Positions 51,843-60,226 of a stretch of DNA of 64,000 nucleotides are shown piece by piece. The notes beneath the pieces are model-generated. The model did no database searches. It saw only the letters and a program-made list of their open reading frames with translations, and was not told where the DNA came from. A program made the position numbers and the translations under genes. The DNA is from Halarchaeum grantii (GTDB lineage: Archaea > Halobacteriota > Halobacteria > Halobacteriales > Halobacteriaceae): NCBI RefSeq assembly GCF_014647455.2, contig NZ_BMPF01000002.1:1-64000 (forward strand), read 5' to 3'. Position 1 is the stretch's first letter; each line of letters starts with the position of its first letter.

Positions 51843-52073
51843 TCAGGACTCGACCGCGGACTCGGCGCCGCGCCACTCGGCGGCGAGCGAGCGGGCGTCC
51901 GCCTCCGTCGCGACCGTCCGGTGTCGATAGGCCGACCCTCCGGGCGCCTGTCGGAGACGGTCGTACGTCACCGCCCAGTCGCCGGCCGCCGTCTCGCGCA
52001 CCCACACCACGGCGTATCCGTCCTCGCGCTCCCAGCGCTCGCCGCTCTCGGCGGACTGCTCGTGCCACTCCAT
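51843..52073 (-). CDS. Small conserved haloarchaeal protein, unknown function
   Basis: 76 residues. Starts MEWHEQSAESGERWEREDGYAVVWVRE, then aromatic strand patterns (DWAVTYDRLRQAP) and a short C-terminal helix (ATEADARSLAAEWRG). No cysteine cluster, membrane segment or catalytic motif. It resembles one of several 70-90-residue haloarchaeal families of unknown role (possibly DUF7543). Stands 37 bp downstream of the M24-like gene on the same strand. Confidence 0.65.
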   Translation of the reverse strand: MEWHEQSAESGERWEREDGYAVVWVRETAAGDWAVTYDRLRQAPGGSAYRHRTVATEADARSLAAEWRGAESAVES

Positions 52074-52110
52074 GCCGCGAGAGAGGTGGCCCGCGCGTAT
52101 AGGGCCGTCG

Positions 52111-53187
52111 TCAGCGCTCGAACGCCACCGGGTGTGCGAGCTCGACGTCGAAGTCGAACGCCGTCGCCGGCTCGCGCGCGACGTCGCCCGCAGTCAGGCA
52201 CTCGAAGCCGTCCTCGGTGACGAGCCACGTGTCCTCCGTCTTCGTCCCCTGCACGGTCGGGTTCCACGCGTACGCCATCGGGAGGTGGACGGACCGCTCG
52301 AGGTCGGGCGTCGCGATCCACTCGCGGCCCGCGAACCCGGCGGCGCCGCCCTGGTGGTGTCGGCGCCACTCGCCGTCGTAGCCCGCCGCCGCGTAGGCGT
52401 CCTGCACGTGCGCGAAGACGTCGCCCGCCGTCCCGCCGTCGCGTCCGACCTGCCGGGTCGCCGCGAGCGCCGTGGAGGCGACGCGCGCCGCCGCCGTCTG
52501 CCGCTCGTCGTACCACGTTGGCGCGTCGAAGCGCACCGCGCGCGTCAGGCTCGCCCAGAGGCCGTCGCGCTCCGCCGTCACAGAGAGCAACGCGTACCCG
52601 TCGAGCTCGACGTCTTGGGGCGTGTAGTGGCGGTACTTCGGGGCGCGCTCCTCGCTCCCGACGAGGACGACGGGCGCGCGGGCGTCGCGCTCCGCGAGTT
52701 CGCTCGTGAGCGCCGCCGCCGCCTCCGACTCGGTCGTTCGCGCGTCGACGGTACGGCAGACCGCCTCGACGGCCTCGGCGGCGTCCGCCCCGAGTTCGCG
52801 ATACGCCTCGACGTCCGCGTCCGTGAGCGGCTGGCGCAGCTCCGTCGCGTCGACGGACGCGAAGCCCGGGACGTCGAAGTCGGCGGCCGCCGGCGTCGGA
52901 CTCCGCTCGGCGAGCGCGTCCGCGAGGCCGTCCGCGAACCACGGGAACGACTCGACGACGGCCTCCTCGGGCAGTTCCTCGGCCGCGAGGCGCTCGGCTT
53001 CGATGTCGTCCGTGACGACGCGCAGTCGCTCGCCATCGTAGCCCGCCGCCGCGACGCCGACGTCCCCCGCGTGGTCCACGACGTTGTCGCCGCCGGTCAG
53101 CCACGCGAACCCGTTCGGCCGGGCGAACCAGACGGCCTCGTTGTCGGTGCGGTCCAGGTAGGCGTCGAGTCGCTCGCGTCGTCGCAT
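52111..53187 (-). CDS. M24-family (Xaa-Pro peptidase-like) protein, metal site apparently degenerate
   Basis: 358 residues. Two domains as in prolidase-like proteins: N-terminal creatinase-type domain (about 1-130, NEAVWFARPNGFAWLTGG) and a C-terminal pita-bread domain (about 140-358). The region where the two metal Asp normally sit (DxG...DxTR) reads LLSVTAERDGLWASLTRAV, with no clear Asp pair. HHQGGAAGF keeps one His, and the usual catalytic Glu is at TKTEDTW. At least two ligands look missing, so it may be non-catalytic or use another chemistry. Confidence 0.8.
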   Translation of the reverse strand: MRRRERLDAYLDRTDNEAVWFARPNGFAWLTGGDNVVDHAGDVGVAAAGYDGERLRVVTDDIEAERLAAEELPEEAVVESFPWFADGLADALAERSPTPAAADFDVPGFASVDATELRQPLTDADVEAYRELGADAAEAVEAVCRTVDARTTESEAAAALTSELAERDARAPVVLVGSEERAPKYRHYTPQDVELDGYALLSVTAERDGLWASLTRAVRFDAPTWYDERQTAAARVASTALAATRQVGRDGGTAGDVFAHVQDAYAAAGYDGEWRRHHQGGAAGFAGREWIATPDLERSVHLPMAYAWNPTVQGTKTEDTWLVTEDGFECLTAGDVAREPATAFDFDVELAHPVAFER

Positions 53188-53245
53188 GGCGTGGTGTGTC
53201 ACGCCGACGCTCTTGAATGTGCGCCTTCGACGCCGCGAACACCCG

Positions 53246-54085
53246 TCACTCGGCGAAGACCGCCGCGCCGCAGGCCTGACACGCGAGGAGGCGGTCGGGG
53301 CCGTCGGGGCCGTAGCCGCCACAGCAGCCCTCGGTCTCCCACGCGAGCTCGCCGTCACAGCTCGGGCACCGCTCGAGGAACGCGCGGAGTGCGCTCGCAG
53401 CGGGGAGCGCGCTCTCGCGGGGGACGCCGTACTTCGCGAGCGCGTCGACCGCGGCGACGTCGGCGACGGCGACGGCGGGCGCGAGCCACGACTCGTCCGG
53501 CGTCCCGGCGCCGACGACGACCCATTCGTCGCCGGACTCGTCGATTTGGCGCTCGACGACCGCGTTCGGGCGCGTCTCGCCGACGGCGGCGACGACGTCG
53601 CCCGAGCGGACGTCGCGCATGCGTTCGCGCCACGCGGTTCGGAAGGCCTCGTCGAGCGCGACGTCCGCGTCGCTTCCGACGAGCACGCCCGCGTCTCGGA
53701 GCGCGTCGAAGACAGCGTCCCCGTCGGTGGAGTCTGAGTCGGTCGCGGCGGCGTCGGGGTCGGCGCCCGCTTCGCCGCCGCGCTCGTCCGGCCCACGGTT
53801 CGCGCCGTCGGTCGTGGAGCGCGTCGGCGACCGTTCAGAATGACCGAACGAGAACGGGAGCCGTTTGGCGAGTCGCGGGGCGAACCGGGGGGTGCCGGGG
53901 ACGACGTATCCCCGGTAGGCGATGGCGGCACCACCGAGGCCGGCCGCGACGACCGCGAGCGGCGTCCAGACGAGCGCGAGCGCGAGCGCGACGACGGCCA
54001 CGATAGCGCCGTTGAGGGCCGTACAGGGCCAGCAGCGGTTGGCGCCGACGTACTCCTCGCGGACGAGGCGGTCTCGGAGTGACAT
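53246..54085 (-). CDS. Membrane protein with C-terminal zinc ribbon
   Basis: 279 residues. Two adjoining N-terminal helices (about 25-60; LNGAIVAVVALALALVWTPLAVVAAGLG), a long acidic linker (about 80-120), a central alpha/beta region (DAVFDALRDAGVLVG..., VDALAKYGVP), and a C-terminal Cys-rich end: RCPSCDGELAWETEGCCGG...LACQACGAAVF, two CxxC pairs plus CC. It resembles other haloarchaeal proteins of unknown role. Upstream lies the promoter of the sugar-uptake operon, divergent. Confidence 0.7.
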   Translation of the reverse strand: MSLRDRLVREEYVGANRCWPCTALNGAIVAVVALALALVWTPLAVVAAGLGGAAIAYRGYVVPGTPRFAPRLAKRLPFSFGHSERSPTRSTTDGANRGPDERGGEAGADPDAAATDSDSTDGDAVFDALRDAGVLVGSDADVALDEAFRTAWRERMRDVRSGDVVAAVGETRPNAVVERQIDESGDEWVVVGAGTPDESWLAPAVAVADVAAVDALAKYGVPRESALPAASALRAFLERCPSCDGELAWETEGCCGGYGPDGPDRLLACQACGAAVFAE

Positions 54086-54161
54086 GGGGGTCGGTTGGCT
54101 ACACGCCGGTTTCAGGGTTGTGCCGACTCCGCCACGGCACGACCGGCTGACAATCGTGTAC

Positions 54162-54177
54162 TACAACAGTAGTTGTA
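54162..54177. promoter_or_regulatory. Palindromic operator candidate upstream of the sugar-uptake operon
   Basis: Perfect inverted repeat tacaac-agta-gttgta, nested with TACT-N5-AGTA at 54159-54171. It ends about 11 bp before the TATA box. The TACT...AGTA part recalls the TrmB site of haloarchaea. Its position upstream of the TATA box suits an activator; a repressor would more often overlap it. Confidence 0.5.
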
Positions 54178-54185
54178 CCTGTCCT

Positions 54186-54198
54186 AAATTATAAATAG
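54186..54198 (+). promoter_or_regulatory. TATA box of the sugar-uptake operon
   Basis: aaattataaatag, the most TATA-like element in the window, centred about 28 bp before the ATG at 54221. Confidence 0.7.
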
Positions 54199-54220
54199 TG
54201 TCCATCACTGAGGAACGAGT

Positions 54221-55711
54221 ATGGCATCGAACACGCCAGGCAGGGACGACTTCTCGCGTCGAACCTTCGTCAAGACCGTCGGAGCGACCGGCATCGCGGC
54301 CGGTCTCGCCGGCTGTGGTGGGAACGGCGGCGAGGGCAGCACGACGACCGGGACCACGACGTCGAGCGGCGGAAGCGGTGGCACGACGACGATCCAGTTC
54401 GCGGCCGACTCCCGCGCGGCCGACAACGAGGACGCCATCAACGAGGCGCTCCACAACGCCGGCCTCTCACAGGACATCGAGGTGTCCATCCTCGCCGGCT
54501 CGCAGGTCACCGACAACCGCCAACAGCAGTACACTCAGTGGCTCTCCGCGAACCGCTCACAGCCCACGCTGCTGATGATGGACTCCGGGTGGACGATTCC
54601 GTTCATCGTTCGCGGACAGCTCCAGAAGCTCGACGACGTCCTCCCCTCCGACCTCCTCAGCCACGTCAAGGACGACTACTACCAAGCGAGCGTCGCGACC
54701 GCGCAGGCGCCCCAGACCGACGCGCTCTACGGCGTCCCGCTCTTCCCGGACTTCCCGACGATGCAGTACCGCAAGGACCTCGTCGAGGACGCCGGCTACA
54801 ACCCCGAGAGCGAGAACTGGGCCACGGAATCGATGAAGTGGGACGAGTTCTCCCACGTCGTCTCGGACACGATGGACAGTCCGGACGTCGACATGGGGTA
54901 CAACTTCCAGGCCTCCGTCTACGAGGGCCTCTCCTGCTGTGACTTCAACGAGTGGCTCACCTCGTGGGGCGGCGCCTACTTCGGCGACCACGACAACCTC
55001 TTCGGCCCCATCGGCGACCGACCCATCACCGTCGAGGAGGAGCCGGTCGTCAACTCCCTCAAGATGGTGCGCTCGTTCCTCGACGACGACTTCGACCCCG
55101 GTCTCGAGGGCGACTACGCGGGCAAGATCTCGCCCGATTCCTGTCTCCAGTGGGTCGAGGACGACTCGCTCGCGCCGTTCCAGAACGGCAACGCCGTCGC
55201 GCTTCGCAACTGGCCGTACTCCATCAACATCTGTGGCGCCGACGACGTCTTCGGCGAGGACCTCGGCGTCATGCCGATCCCCTACGCGAAGGAGCCCTCG
55301 GAGACGAAGTACGACGGCACCGGTGGCCCGGTCTCCGCGCTCGGCGGCTGGCACGTCACCATGAACCCGAACGCCCCGGAGGCGAACAAGGACGCCGCCG
55401 TCGAGATCATTCAGGCGATGGCGACGGAGAGCTTCGCGCTCGACATGTTCGGCATCATCGGCTGGATCCCGCCGGTGCCCGAGCACCTCACTACGGACCG
55501 CGCGAAGAGCGTCGACGTCATCGGCCGCTACACGGAGCAGCTGAAGGTCGCCGGCGAGAACGCCGTTCCGCGCCCCGTCACCGCCGTCTGGCCGCAGGAG
55601 TCCACGAAGGTCTCCCAGGAGGCCAACGCCGCACTCAGCGGAGAAAAGAGCGCCGAAAACGCGATGTCCTCGCTGAAGCAGTCCCTCGAGGCCATCGAGA
55701 GCAGCGTCTAA
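54221..55711 (+). CDS. Carbohydrate ABC transporter substrate-binding protein (Tat lipoprotein)
   Basis: 496 residues. A Tat signal with the SRRTFVKTVG twin-Arg motif and lipobox LAGCGG place a lipid-modified Cys32 outside the membrane, followed by a Gly/Thr/Ser linker. The mature part has the type-1 sugar-binding fold, with TQWLSANRSQPTLLMMDSGW, DALYGVPLFPDFPTMQYRKDL and GGPVSALGGWHVTMNPNAPE. The sugar is not predictable, though MalE/trehalose-type proteins are the nearest look. First gene of an operon with two permeases and an ATPase. Confidence 0.93.
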   Translation: MASNTPGRDDFSRRTFVKTVGATGIAAGLAGCGGNGGEGSTTTGTTTSSGGSGGTTTIQFAADSRAADNEDAINEALHNAGLSQDIEVSILAGSQVTDNRQQQYTQWLSANRSQPTLLMMDSGWTIPFIVRGQLQKLDDVLPSDLLSHVKDDYYQASVATAQAPQTDALYGVPLFPDFPTMQYRKDLVEDAGYNPESENWATESMKWDEFSHVVSDTMDSPDVDMGYNFQASVYEGLSCCDFNEWLTSWGGAYFGDHDNLFGPIGDRPITVEEEPVVNSLKMVRSFLDDDFDPGLEGDYAGKISPDSCLQWVEDDSLAPFQNGNAVALRNWPYSINICGADDVFGEDLGVMPIPYAKEPSETKYDGTGGPVSALGGWHVTMNPNAPEANKDAAVEIIQAMATESFALDMFGIIGWIPPVPEHLTTDRAKSVDVIGRYTEQLKVAGENAVPRPVTAVWPQESTKVSQEANAALSGEKSAENAMSSLKQSLEAIESSV

Positions 55712-55735
55712 ACGCGCTCACCCTCATTCTTTAGC

Positions 55736-56722
55736 ATGTCGACAGAAACTGATGCACCGTCAGACGGCGTTCGGCAGGGGTCGGCGGGACCGCTGACGCT
55801 CGCGGCGAGACGGGTAGAGAACCTCGGTGAAGCCGGGTTCGCCTATCTCCTGCTCGTGCCAGCGATAGCCATCCTGCTCATCATCGCCGTCTGGCCGCTC
55901 TTCGAGACGCTCAAGATGTCGCTCCACGCCGACGCGCTCCTCACCAACAATCAGGTCGGGGAGTTCGTCGGCCTCCAGAACTACCGCCGGTTGCTCACCG
56001 GCGAGCTCGACCCGCTGCTCGTCAGGCCGTTCTTCGACCTCTCGCAGCCGTTCCAGAGCGCGCTCACCGTTACGCTCCTGTTCACCGTCGTCTCCGTCTT
56101 CTTCGAGACGATAATCGGACTCGGACAGGCGCTCGTCCTCGACCAGGACTTCCGGGGGCGCCGCTGGGTGCGGGTCGCGGTCATCCTCCCGTGGGCGGTC
56201 CCCATCGTCATTCAGGGGATGATCTTCTACCTGCTCTTCCAGCCCCAGATCGGGTTCCTGACGGCGCCGCTGCAGTCGATCGGCCTGTTCAGTTCGACGC
56301 CGCTCTCGAACAGCGTCGACTCGTTCATCATCGTCACCGTGGCCGACGTCTGGAAAACGAGCGCGTTCATGGCGCTCATCATCCTCGCCGGCCTCCAGAG
56401 CATCGACAGACAGCTCTACGACGTCGCGAAGGTCGCGGGCGCCTCGAAGTGGCAGCAGTTCAAGCTGATCACGTTCCCGCTCGTCCTGCCGTCGATCATC
56501 GTCGCGATGCTCTTTCGCACCATCGCGGCGATGCGGGTGTACGGGATCATCGAGACGGTCTCCTCGTGTAGCACCGTCCCGTCGCTGTCCTGTATGGTCG
56601 TCTCGTCGTTCAGCCAACACCGCTACGGGAGCGCCGCCACCCTCGCGTTCGTGACGGCGTTCATCATCGCACTGTTCGTATCCGTGTACATCATCAAATT
56701 CGCAGACTCGGGTGATCTCTGA
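55736..56722 (+). CDS. Carbohydrate ABC permease (MalF type)
   Basis: 328 residues, six helices. N-terminal helix about 38-62, then a helical core; the EAA coupling loop is YDVAKVAGASKWQQFKLITFPLVLPSI (about 222-248). Between the later helices two Cys (SSCSTVPSLSCMV) could form an extracellular disulfide. It pairs with the next gene as heterodimeric membrane subunit. The start ATG at 55736 lies 25 bp after the binding-protein stop. Confidence 0.94.
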   Translation: MSTETDAPSDGVRQGSAGPLTLAARRVENLGEAGFAYLLLVPAIAILLIIAVWPLFETLKMSLHADALLTNNQVGEFVGLQNYRRLLTGELDPLLVRPFFDLSQPFQSALTVTLLFTVVSVFFETIIGLGQALVLDQDFRGRRWVRVAVILPWAVPIVIQGMIFYLLFQPQIGFLTAPLQSIGLFSSTPLSNSVDSFIIVTVADVWKTSAFMALIILAGLQSIDRQLYDVAKVAGASKWQQFKLITFPLVLPSIIVAMLFRTIAAMRVYGIIETVSSCSTVPSLSCMVVSSFSQHRYGSAATLAFVTAFIIALFVSVYIIKFADSGDL

Positions 56723-56723
56723 G

Positions 56724-57710
56724 ATGTCCGCGAGCGCCGACACGCCGCTGGACACCGAGGAGGAAGAGGAGGAGGGACCGCGCCGGAACGTCCTCCAGCG
56801 CTGGACGCGGCGAGCCATCGAGAACCCCGGGAACGTCTACCGGGCCATGTTCTACGTCGCGGCGGCGTTCTTCATGGTGACGACGCTCTTCCCGTTCTAC
56901 TGGCTGCTCGTCCTCGCGCTGACGCCGAACCGCTTCATCTACCACGTCGGCCTGCTGCCGAACGGCTTCAACCCGGCGGCCTTCATCGAGGTCTTCCAGG
57001 TGTTGCCGTTCCACATCTACGTCGCCAACAGCCTCATCCTCGCAATCGGGACGACGGTCATCGTCCTCCTGATCGCGAGCCTCGCGGGCTACGTCTTCGG
57101 CCGCCTCGAGTTCCCGGGGCGCGCGCCGCTCATGCTGGGCGTGCTCGCCATCTCGTACTTCCCGCCGGCGGCGTTCCTCCTGCCGCTGTTCAGCCTGTTC
57201 AACGGCAACATCGTGCTGTTCGGCGTCAGCTCACCGGAGCTCTACAACACGCCATGGGCGATGATGCTGCCGTTCACGGCGCTGTTCATGCCGCTGAGCA
57301 TCTTCATCCTCGCGACGTTCTACGGGCAGATCCCGGACGGACTGGAGGACGCGGCCCGCATCGAGGGGACGACGCGCATCGGCGCGCTCTTCCGCGTCAT
57401 CATGCCGCTGTCCGCCCCCGGCGTCGCGACGGCCGGCGTCCTCACGTTCATCAGCGTCTACAACGAGTTCTTCTTCTCGTTCCTGATGACCGACGGCCTC
57501 ATTCCGGCCACGCTCGCCGGCATCGCGAGCTCGCAGAACCACTGGGCGCCCCTCGTGCAGGGGATCATCCAGTACCAGGGACAGTATCAGAAGTTCTACA
57601 ACCTCATGGCTGCGGCGAGCATCGTCGGCGTCCTTCCGGTCGCCATCCTCGTCGTCGTCGCACAGGAGAAAATCGTCAGCGGCCTCACGCAGGGCGCACT
57701 CAAGGAGTAA
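56724..57710 (+). CDS. Carbohydrate ABC permease (MalG type)
   Basis: 328 residues from the ATG at 56724 (an in-frame GTG 12 bp upstream is possible but overlaps the previous gene). Acidic N-terminal stretch DTEEEEEEGPRRN, then six helices. EAA loop LEDAARIEGTTRIGALFRVIMPLSAPGVAT near 205-235. The C-terminus ends in the helix VAILVVVAQEKIVSGLTQGALKE typical of MalG-type permeases. Confidence 0.94.
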   Translation: MSASADTPLDTEEEEEEGPRRNVLQRWTRRAIENPGNVYRAMFYVAAAFFMVTTLFPFYWLLVLALTPNRFIYHVGLLPNGFNPAAFIEVFQVLPFHIYVANSLILAIGTTVIVLLIASLAGYVFGRLEFPGRAPLMLGVLAISYFPPAAFLLPLFSLFNGNIVLFGVSSPELYNTPWAMMLPFTALFMPLSIFILATFYGQIPDGLEDAARIEGTTRIGALFRVIMPLSAPGVATAGVLTFISVYNEFFFSFLMTDGLIPATLAGIASSQNHWAPLVQGIIQYQGQYQKFYNLMAAASIVGVLPVAILVVVAQEKIVSGLTQGALKE

Positions 57711-57713
57711 TCT

Positions 57714-58853
57714 ATGGGTAACGTAACACTCGAACACGTCACGAAGGAGTACGGCGACGTCGTCGCGGTCGACGACATGAACTTGGACATTCGGGACGGC
57801 GAGTTCGTCACGCTCGTCGGTCCCTCGGGGTGCGGGAAATCCACCACGCTCGAGACCATCGCGGGCCTGACCAAGCCCACCTCCGGCACCATCGACATCG
57901 CGGGCACGGACGTCACGATGCTCCCGCCGAAGGACCGGGGTATCTCGATGGTCTTCCAGAACATCGCGCTCTTCCCGCACATGGACGTCTACGACAACAT
58001 CTCGTTCGGTCTCCGCCTCCGGGACTACCCGAAGGACGAGATCGACCGGCGCGTCGAGCGCGCCGCCGAAATCGTCCAGCTCGAAGGGATGATGGACCGG
58101 ATGCCGGACGAGATGAGCGGCGGCCAGCGCCAGCGCGTCGCCATCGCGCGCGCCATCGTCCGCGAGCCCGAGGCGTTCCTGATGGACGAGCCGCTCGCGA
58201 ACCTCGACGCGAAGCTCCGCGTCCACATGCGGACGGAGCTCCAGCGCCTCCACAAGGAGCTCGACACCACCATCATCTACGTCACGCACGATCAGGCGGA
58301 GGCGATGACGATGAGCGACCGCATCGCCATCATCGACGGCGGCGAGCTCCAGCAGATCGACCCGCCGCTCGTCTGCTACAACGAGCCCGCGAACGAGTTC
58401 GTCGCGGGCTTCATCGGCAGCCCGTCGATGAACTTCCTCGACGCCGAGGTCACGGCGGACGGCCTCGTCTCCGAGCACTTCACGCTCGCGGTCGACCCCG
58501 AGGGCGCCGGCGTCTCCGTCGGCGACCGCGTCCGCGCCGGCATCCGCCCCGAGGACGTCTATCCCGCCGAGGAGGCGGCCGACCTCGACCGACCGAGCAC
58601 GGAGATCGAGGTGACGACGGACGTCCTCGAACCGATGGGTGACGAGATCTTCGTCTACCTCCTGCTCGGCGGCACCGAGGAACGCCCGAGCATGGACGCG
58701 GAGTCGAGCGCGAACCAGCTCCTGATGTCCGTCGACCCGGACAGCGACATCAGCGAGGACGACGAGCTCACCGTCGTGCTCGACCGCTCGAAACTCCACC
58801 TCTTCGACGTCGAGACCGGCGAGGCCATCACACACGGACTCGGGGGGCGATAG
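57714..58853 (+). CDS. Carbohydrate ABC ATPase (MalK/UgpC type)
   Basis: 379 residues. Walker A GPSGCGKSTT at about 36-45, Q-loop MVFQNIALFPHM, signature MSGGQRQRVAIARAIV at about 134-149, Walker B FLMDEPLANLD, switch His in VTHDQ. The C-terminal OB/TOBE domain (about 240-379) with DRVRAGIRPEDVYP and the final FDVETGEAI is the regulatory domain of MalK-type ATPases, though its tail has a unique acidic region. It powers the two permeases. Confidence 0.96.
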   Translation: MGNVTLEHVTKEYGDVVAVDDMNLDIRDGEFVTLVGPSGCGKSTTLETIAGLTKPTSGTIDIAGTDVTMLPPKDRGISMVFQNIALFPHMDVYDNISFGLRLRDYPKDEIDRRVERAAEIVQLEGMMDRMPDEMSGGQRQRVAIARAIVREPEAFLMDEPLANLDAKLRVHMRTELQRLHKELDTTIIYVTHDQAEAMTMSDRIAIIDGGELQQIDPPLVCYNEPANEFVAGFIGSPSMNFLDAEVTADGLVSEHFTLAVDPEGAGVSVGDRVRAGIRPEDVYPAEEAADLDRPSTEIEVTTDVLEPMGDEIFVYLLLGGTEERPSMDAESSANQLLMSVDPDSDISEDDELTVVLDRSKLHLFDVETGEAITHGLGGR

Positions 58854-58855
58854 GG

Positions 58856-59059
58856 ATGGTCACGACGCTCGGCTGGGTCTACCTCATCGGCGGCACGCTC
58901 CTGTTCTTCTTCTGGGCGTACGGCATCGTGTCGTTCGTCCTCGACGTGAAGAACAAGTTCGTGCCGGCCGTGCGCACGCTCTGGCGCGAGCGCAAGCGCG
59001 CGAAGGCCGAGGAGGAAGCCGAGCGCGAGCGCGAAGAGCAGGAACAGCAACTCTACTAG
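58856..59059 (+). CDS. 67-aa single-helix membrane protein in the sugar-uptake operon
   Basis: One N-terminal helix (LGWVYLIGGTLLFFFWAYGIVSFVLDV, about 5-31) followed by a charged cytosolic segment with continuous Arg/Glu/Lys heptads (WRERKRAKAEEEAEREREEQEQQ). It begins 2 bp after the ATPase gene, so it is co-translated with the transporter. It could be an accessory subunit or regulator of the ABC complex. No family is recognised. Confidence 0.7.
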   Translation: MVTTLGWVYLIGGTLLFFFWAYGIVSFVLDVKNKFVPAVRTLWRERKRAKAEEEAEREREEQEQQLY

Positions 59060-59060
59060 C

Positions 59061-59078
59061 GGCGGCCGCGCGGCCGCC
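59061..59078. terminator. Perfect 18-bp palindrome after the transporter genes
   Basis: ggcggccgcgcggccgcc, starting directly after the stop codon of the 67-aa gene. It can form a hairpin in either strand and may end or attenuate the transporter transcript before the dehydrogenase gene, which has an A/T tract (ttgataact) at about 59118-59126. Confidence 0.45.
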
Positions 59079-59149
59079 GTGCGGAACGCCATCGGCGCCC
59101 CTCAGTGCGCACCCGTATTGATAACTGACTCCCGTACGAACTAGCTACA

Positions 59150-60226
59150 ATGAGCACGACAGACACGGAGAACCGAGTCCGCGTCGGCATCGTCGGACTC
59201 GGCGGCATCGGCAACCACCACGCGCAGCGACTCACCGACCTCGGCGAGCACCTCGTCGGCGGCGTCGACGTCGTCGAGGACGCCCGGAACGCGTTCAGCG
59301 GGCGCTGGGACGTCCCGACCTACGAGAGCTACGACGACCTCTACGAGGCCGGCATCGACGCCGTCATCGTCACGACCCCGAACAAGTTCCACGAGCAGTA
59401 CGCCGTTCAGGCCCTCGAATCGGGCGTCGACGTCCTCCTCGAGAAACCGCTCGCGAACACCCTCGAATCCGCGGAGCGCATCGCAGCGGCCGCCCGCGAG
59501 GCCGAGGGCTTCTGCATGGTCGGCTTCAACAACCGCTTCCACCCCGGCGTCGAGGTGTTCAAGGCCGAGCAGGCGGCGGGCCGCTTCGGCGACGTGATGC
59601 ACGTCGAGGCGAACTGGGTACGGCGACGCGGCGTCCCCGGACGCGGCGGCTGGTTCACCACGAAGGAGATCTCGGGCGGCGGCGCGCTCATCGACATCGG
59701 CGTCCACATCATCGACCTCGCGCTGCACTTCGCGGGCTTCCCGGAGGTCGTCGAGGTCTCCGGTGAGACGCGCGCGGAGTTCGGCGGCCGCGAGGACTAC
59801 ACCTACCTCGAGATGTGGGGCGAGGATCAGGCCGAGATCTCCTTCGACGTCGACGACTCCGTGACCGCCTACCTCCGCACCGAGAGCGGCGCGAGTATCG
59901 CCCTCGAGGTCGCGTGGGCGGCGAACCGCCCGCCGAAGAACGAGTTCTCGATACAGGGCACGAAGGCGGGCGCGTCCTTCGACCGCGAGAGCGGCGAGCT
60001 CACCGTCCACGAGACGAGCGACGAGGGCGCACCGCACCACGAGGACACCGTCGTGGAGACTCGGGACGTCGACATCCACGAGGCCGAACAGGAGTGCTTC
60101 TTCGACGCGGTGCGTGCGGGCGAGGCGCCCGAGCGCAACACCGTCGAGCAGGGCTTGCAGGTCCAGCGCGTCATCGACGCCATCTACCGCTCCAGCGAAT
60201 CCGGCGCGGCCGTCCGCCTCGACTAG
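59150..60226 (+). CDS. Gfo/Idh/MocA family NAD(P)-dependent dehydrogenase
   Basis: 358 residues. N-terminal Rossmann domain: VRVGIVGLGGIGNHHAQRL (about 10-28). The family motif EKPLANTLESAERI (about 99-112) carries the catalytic Lys. The catalytic-domain segments GGGALIDIGVHIIDLALHFAGFP (His in IGVHIID) complete the active site. Such enzymes oxidise sugars or inositols, so this one probably acts on the sugar imported by the adjacent ABC system. Its stop codon shares CTAG with the convergent GGR-family gene (60223-60226). Confidence 0.93.
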   Translation: MSTTDTENRVRVGIVGLGGIGNHHAQRLTDLGEHLVGGVDVVEDARNAFSGRWDVPTYESYDDLYEAGIDAVIVTTPNKFHEQYAVQALESGVDVLLEKPLANTLESAERIAAAAREAEGFCMVGFNNRFHPGVEVFKAEQAAGRFGDVMHVEANWVRRRGVPGRGGWFTTKEISGGGALIDIGVHIIDLALHFAGFPEVVEVSGETRAEFGGREDYTYLEMWGEDQAEISFDVDDSVTAYLRTESGASIALEVAWAANRPPKNEFSIQGTKAGASFDRESGELTVHETSDEGAPHHEDTVVETRDVDIHEAEQECFFDAVRAGEAPERNTVEQGLQVQRVIDAIYRSSESGAAVRLD

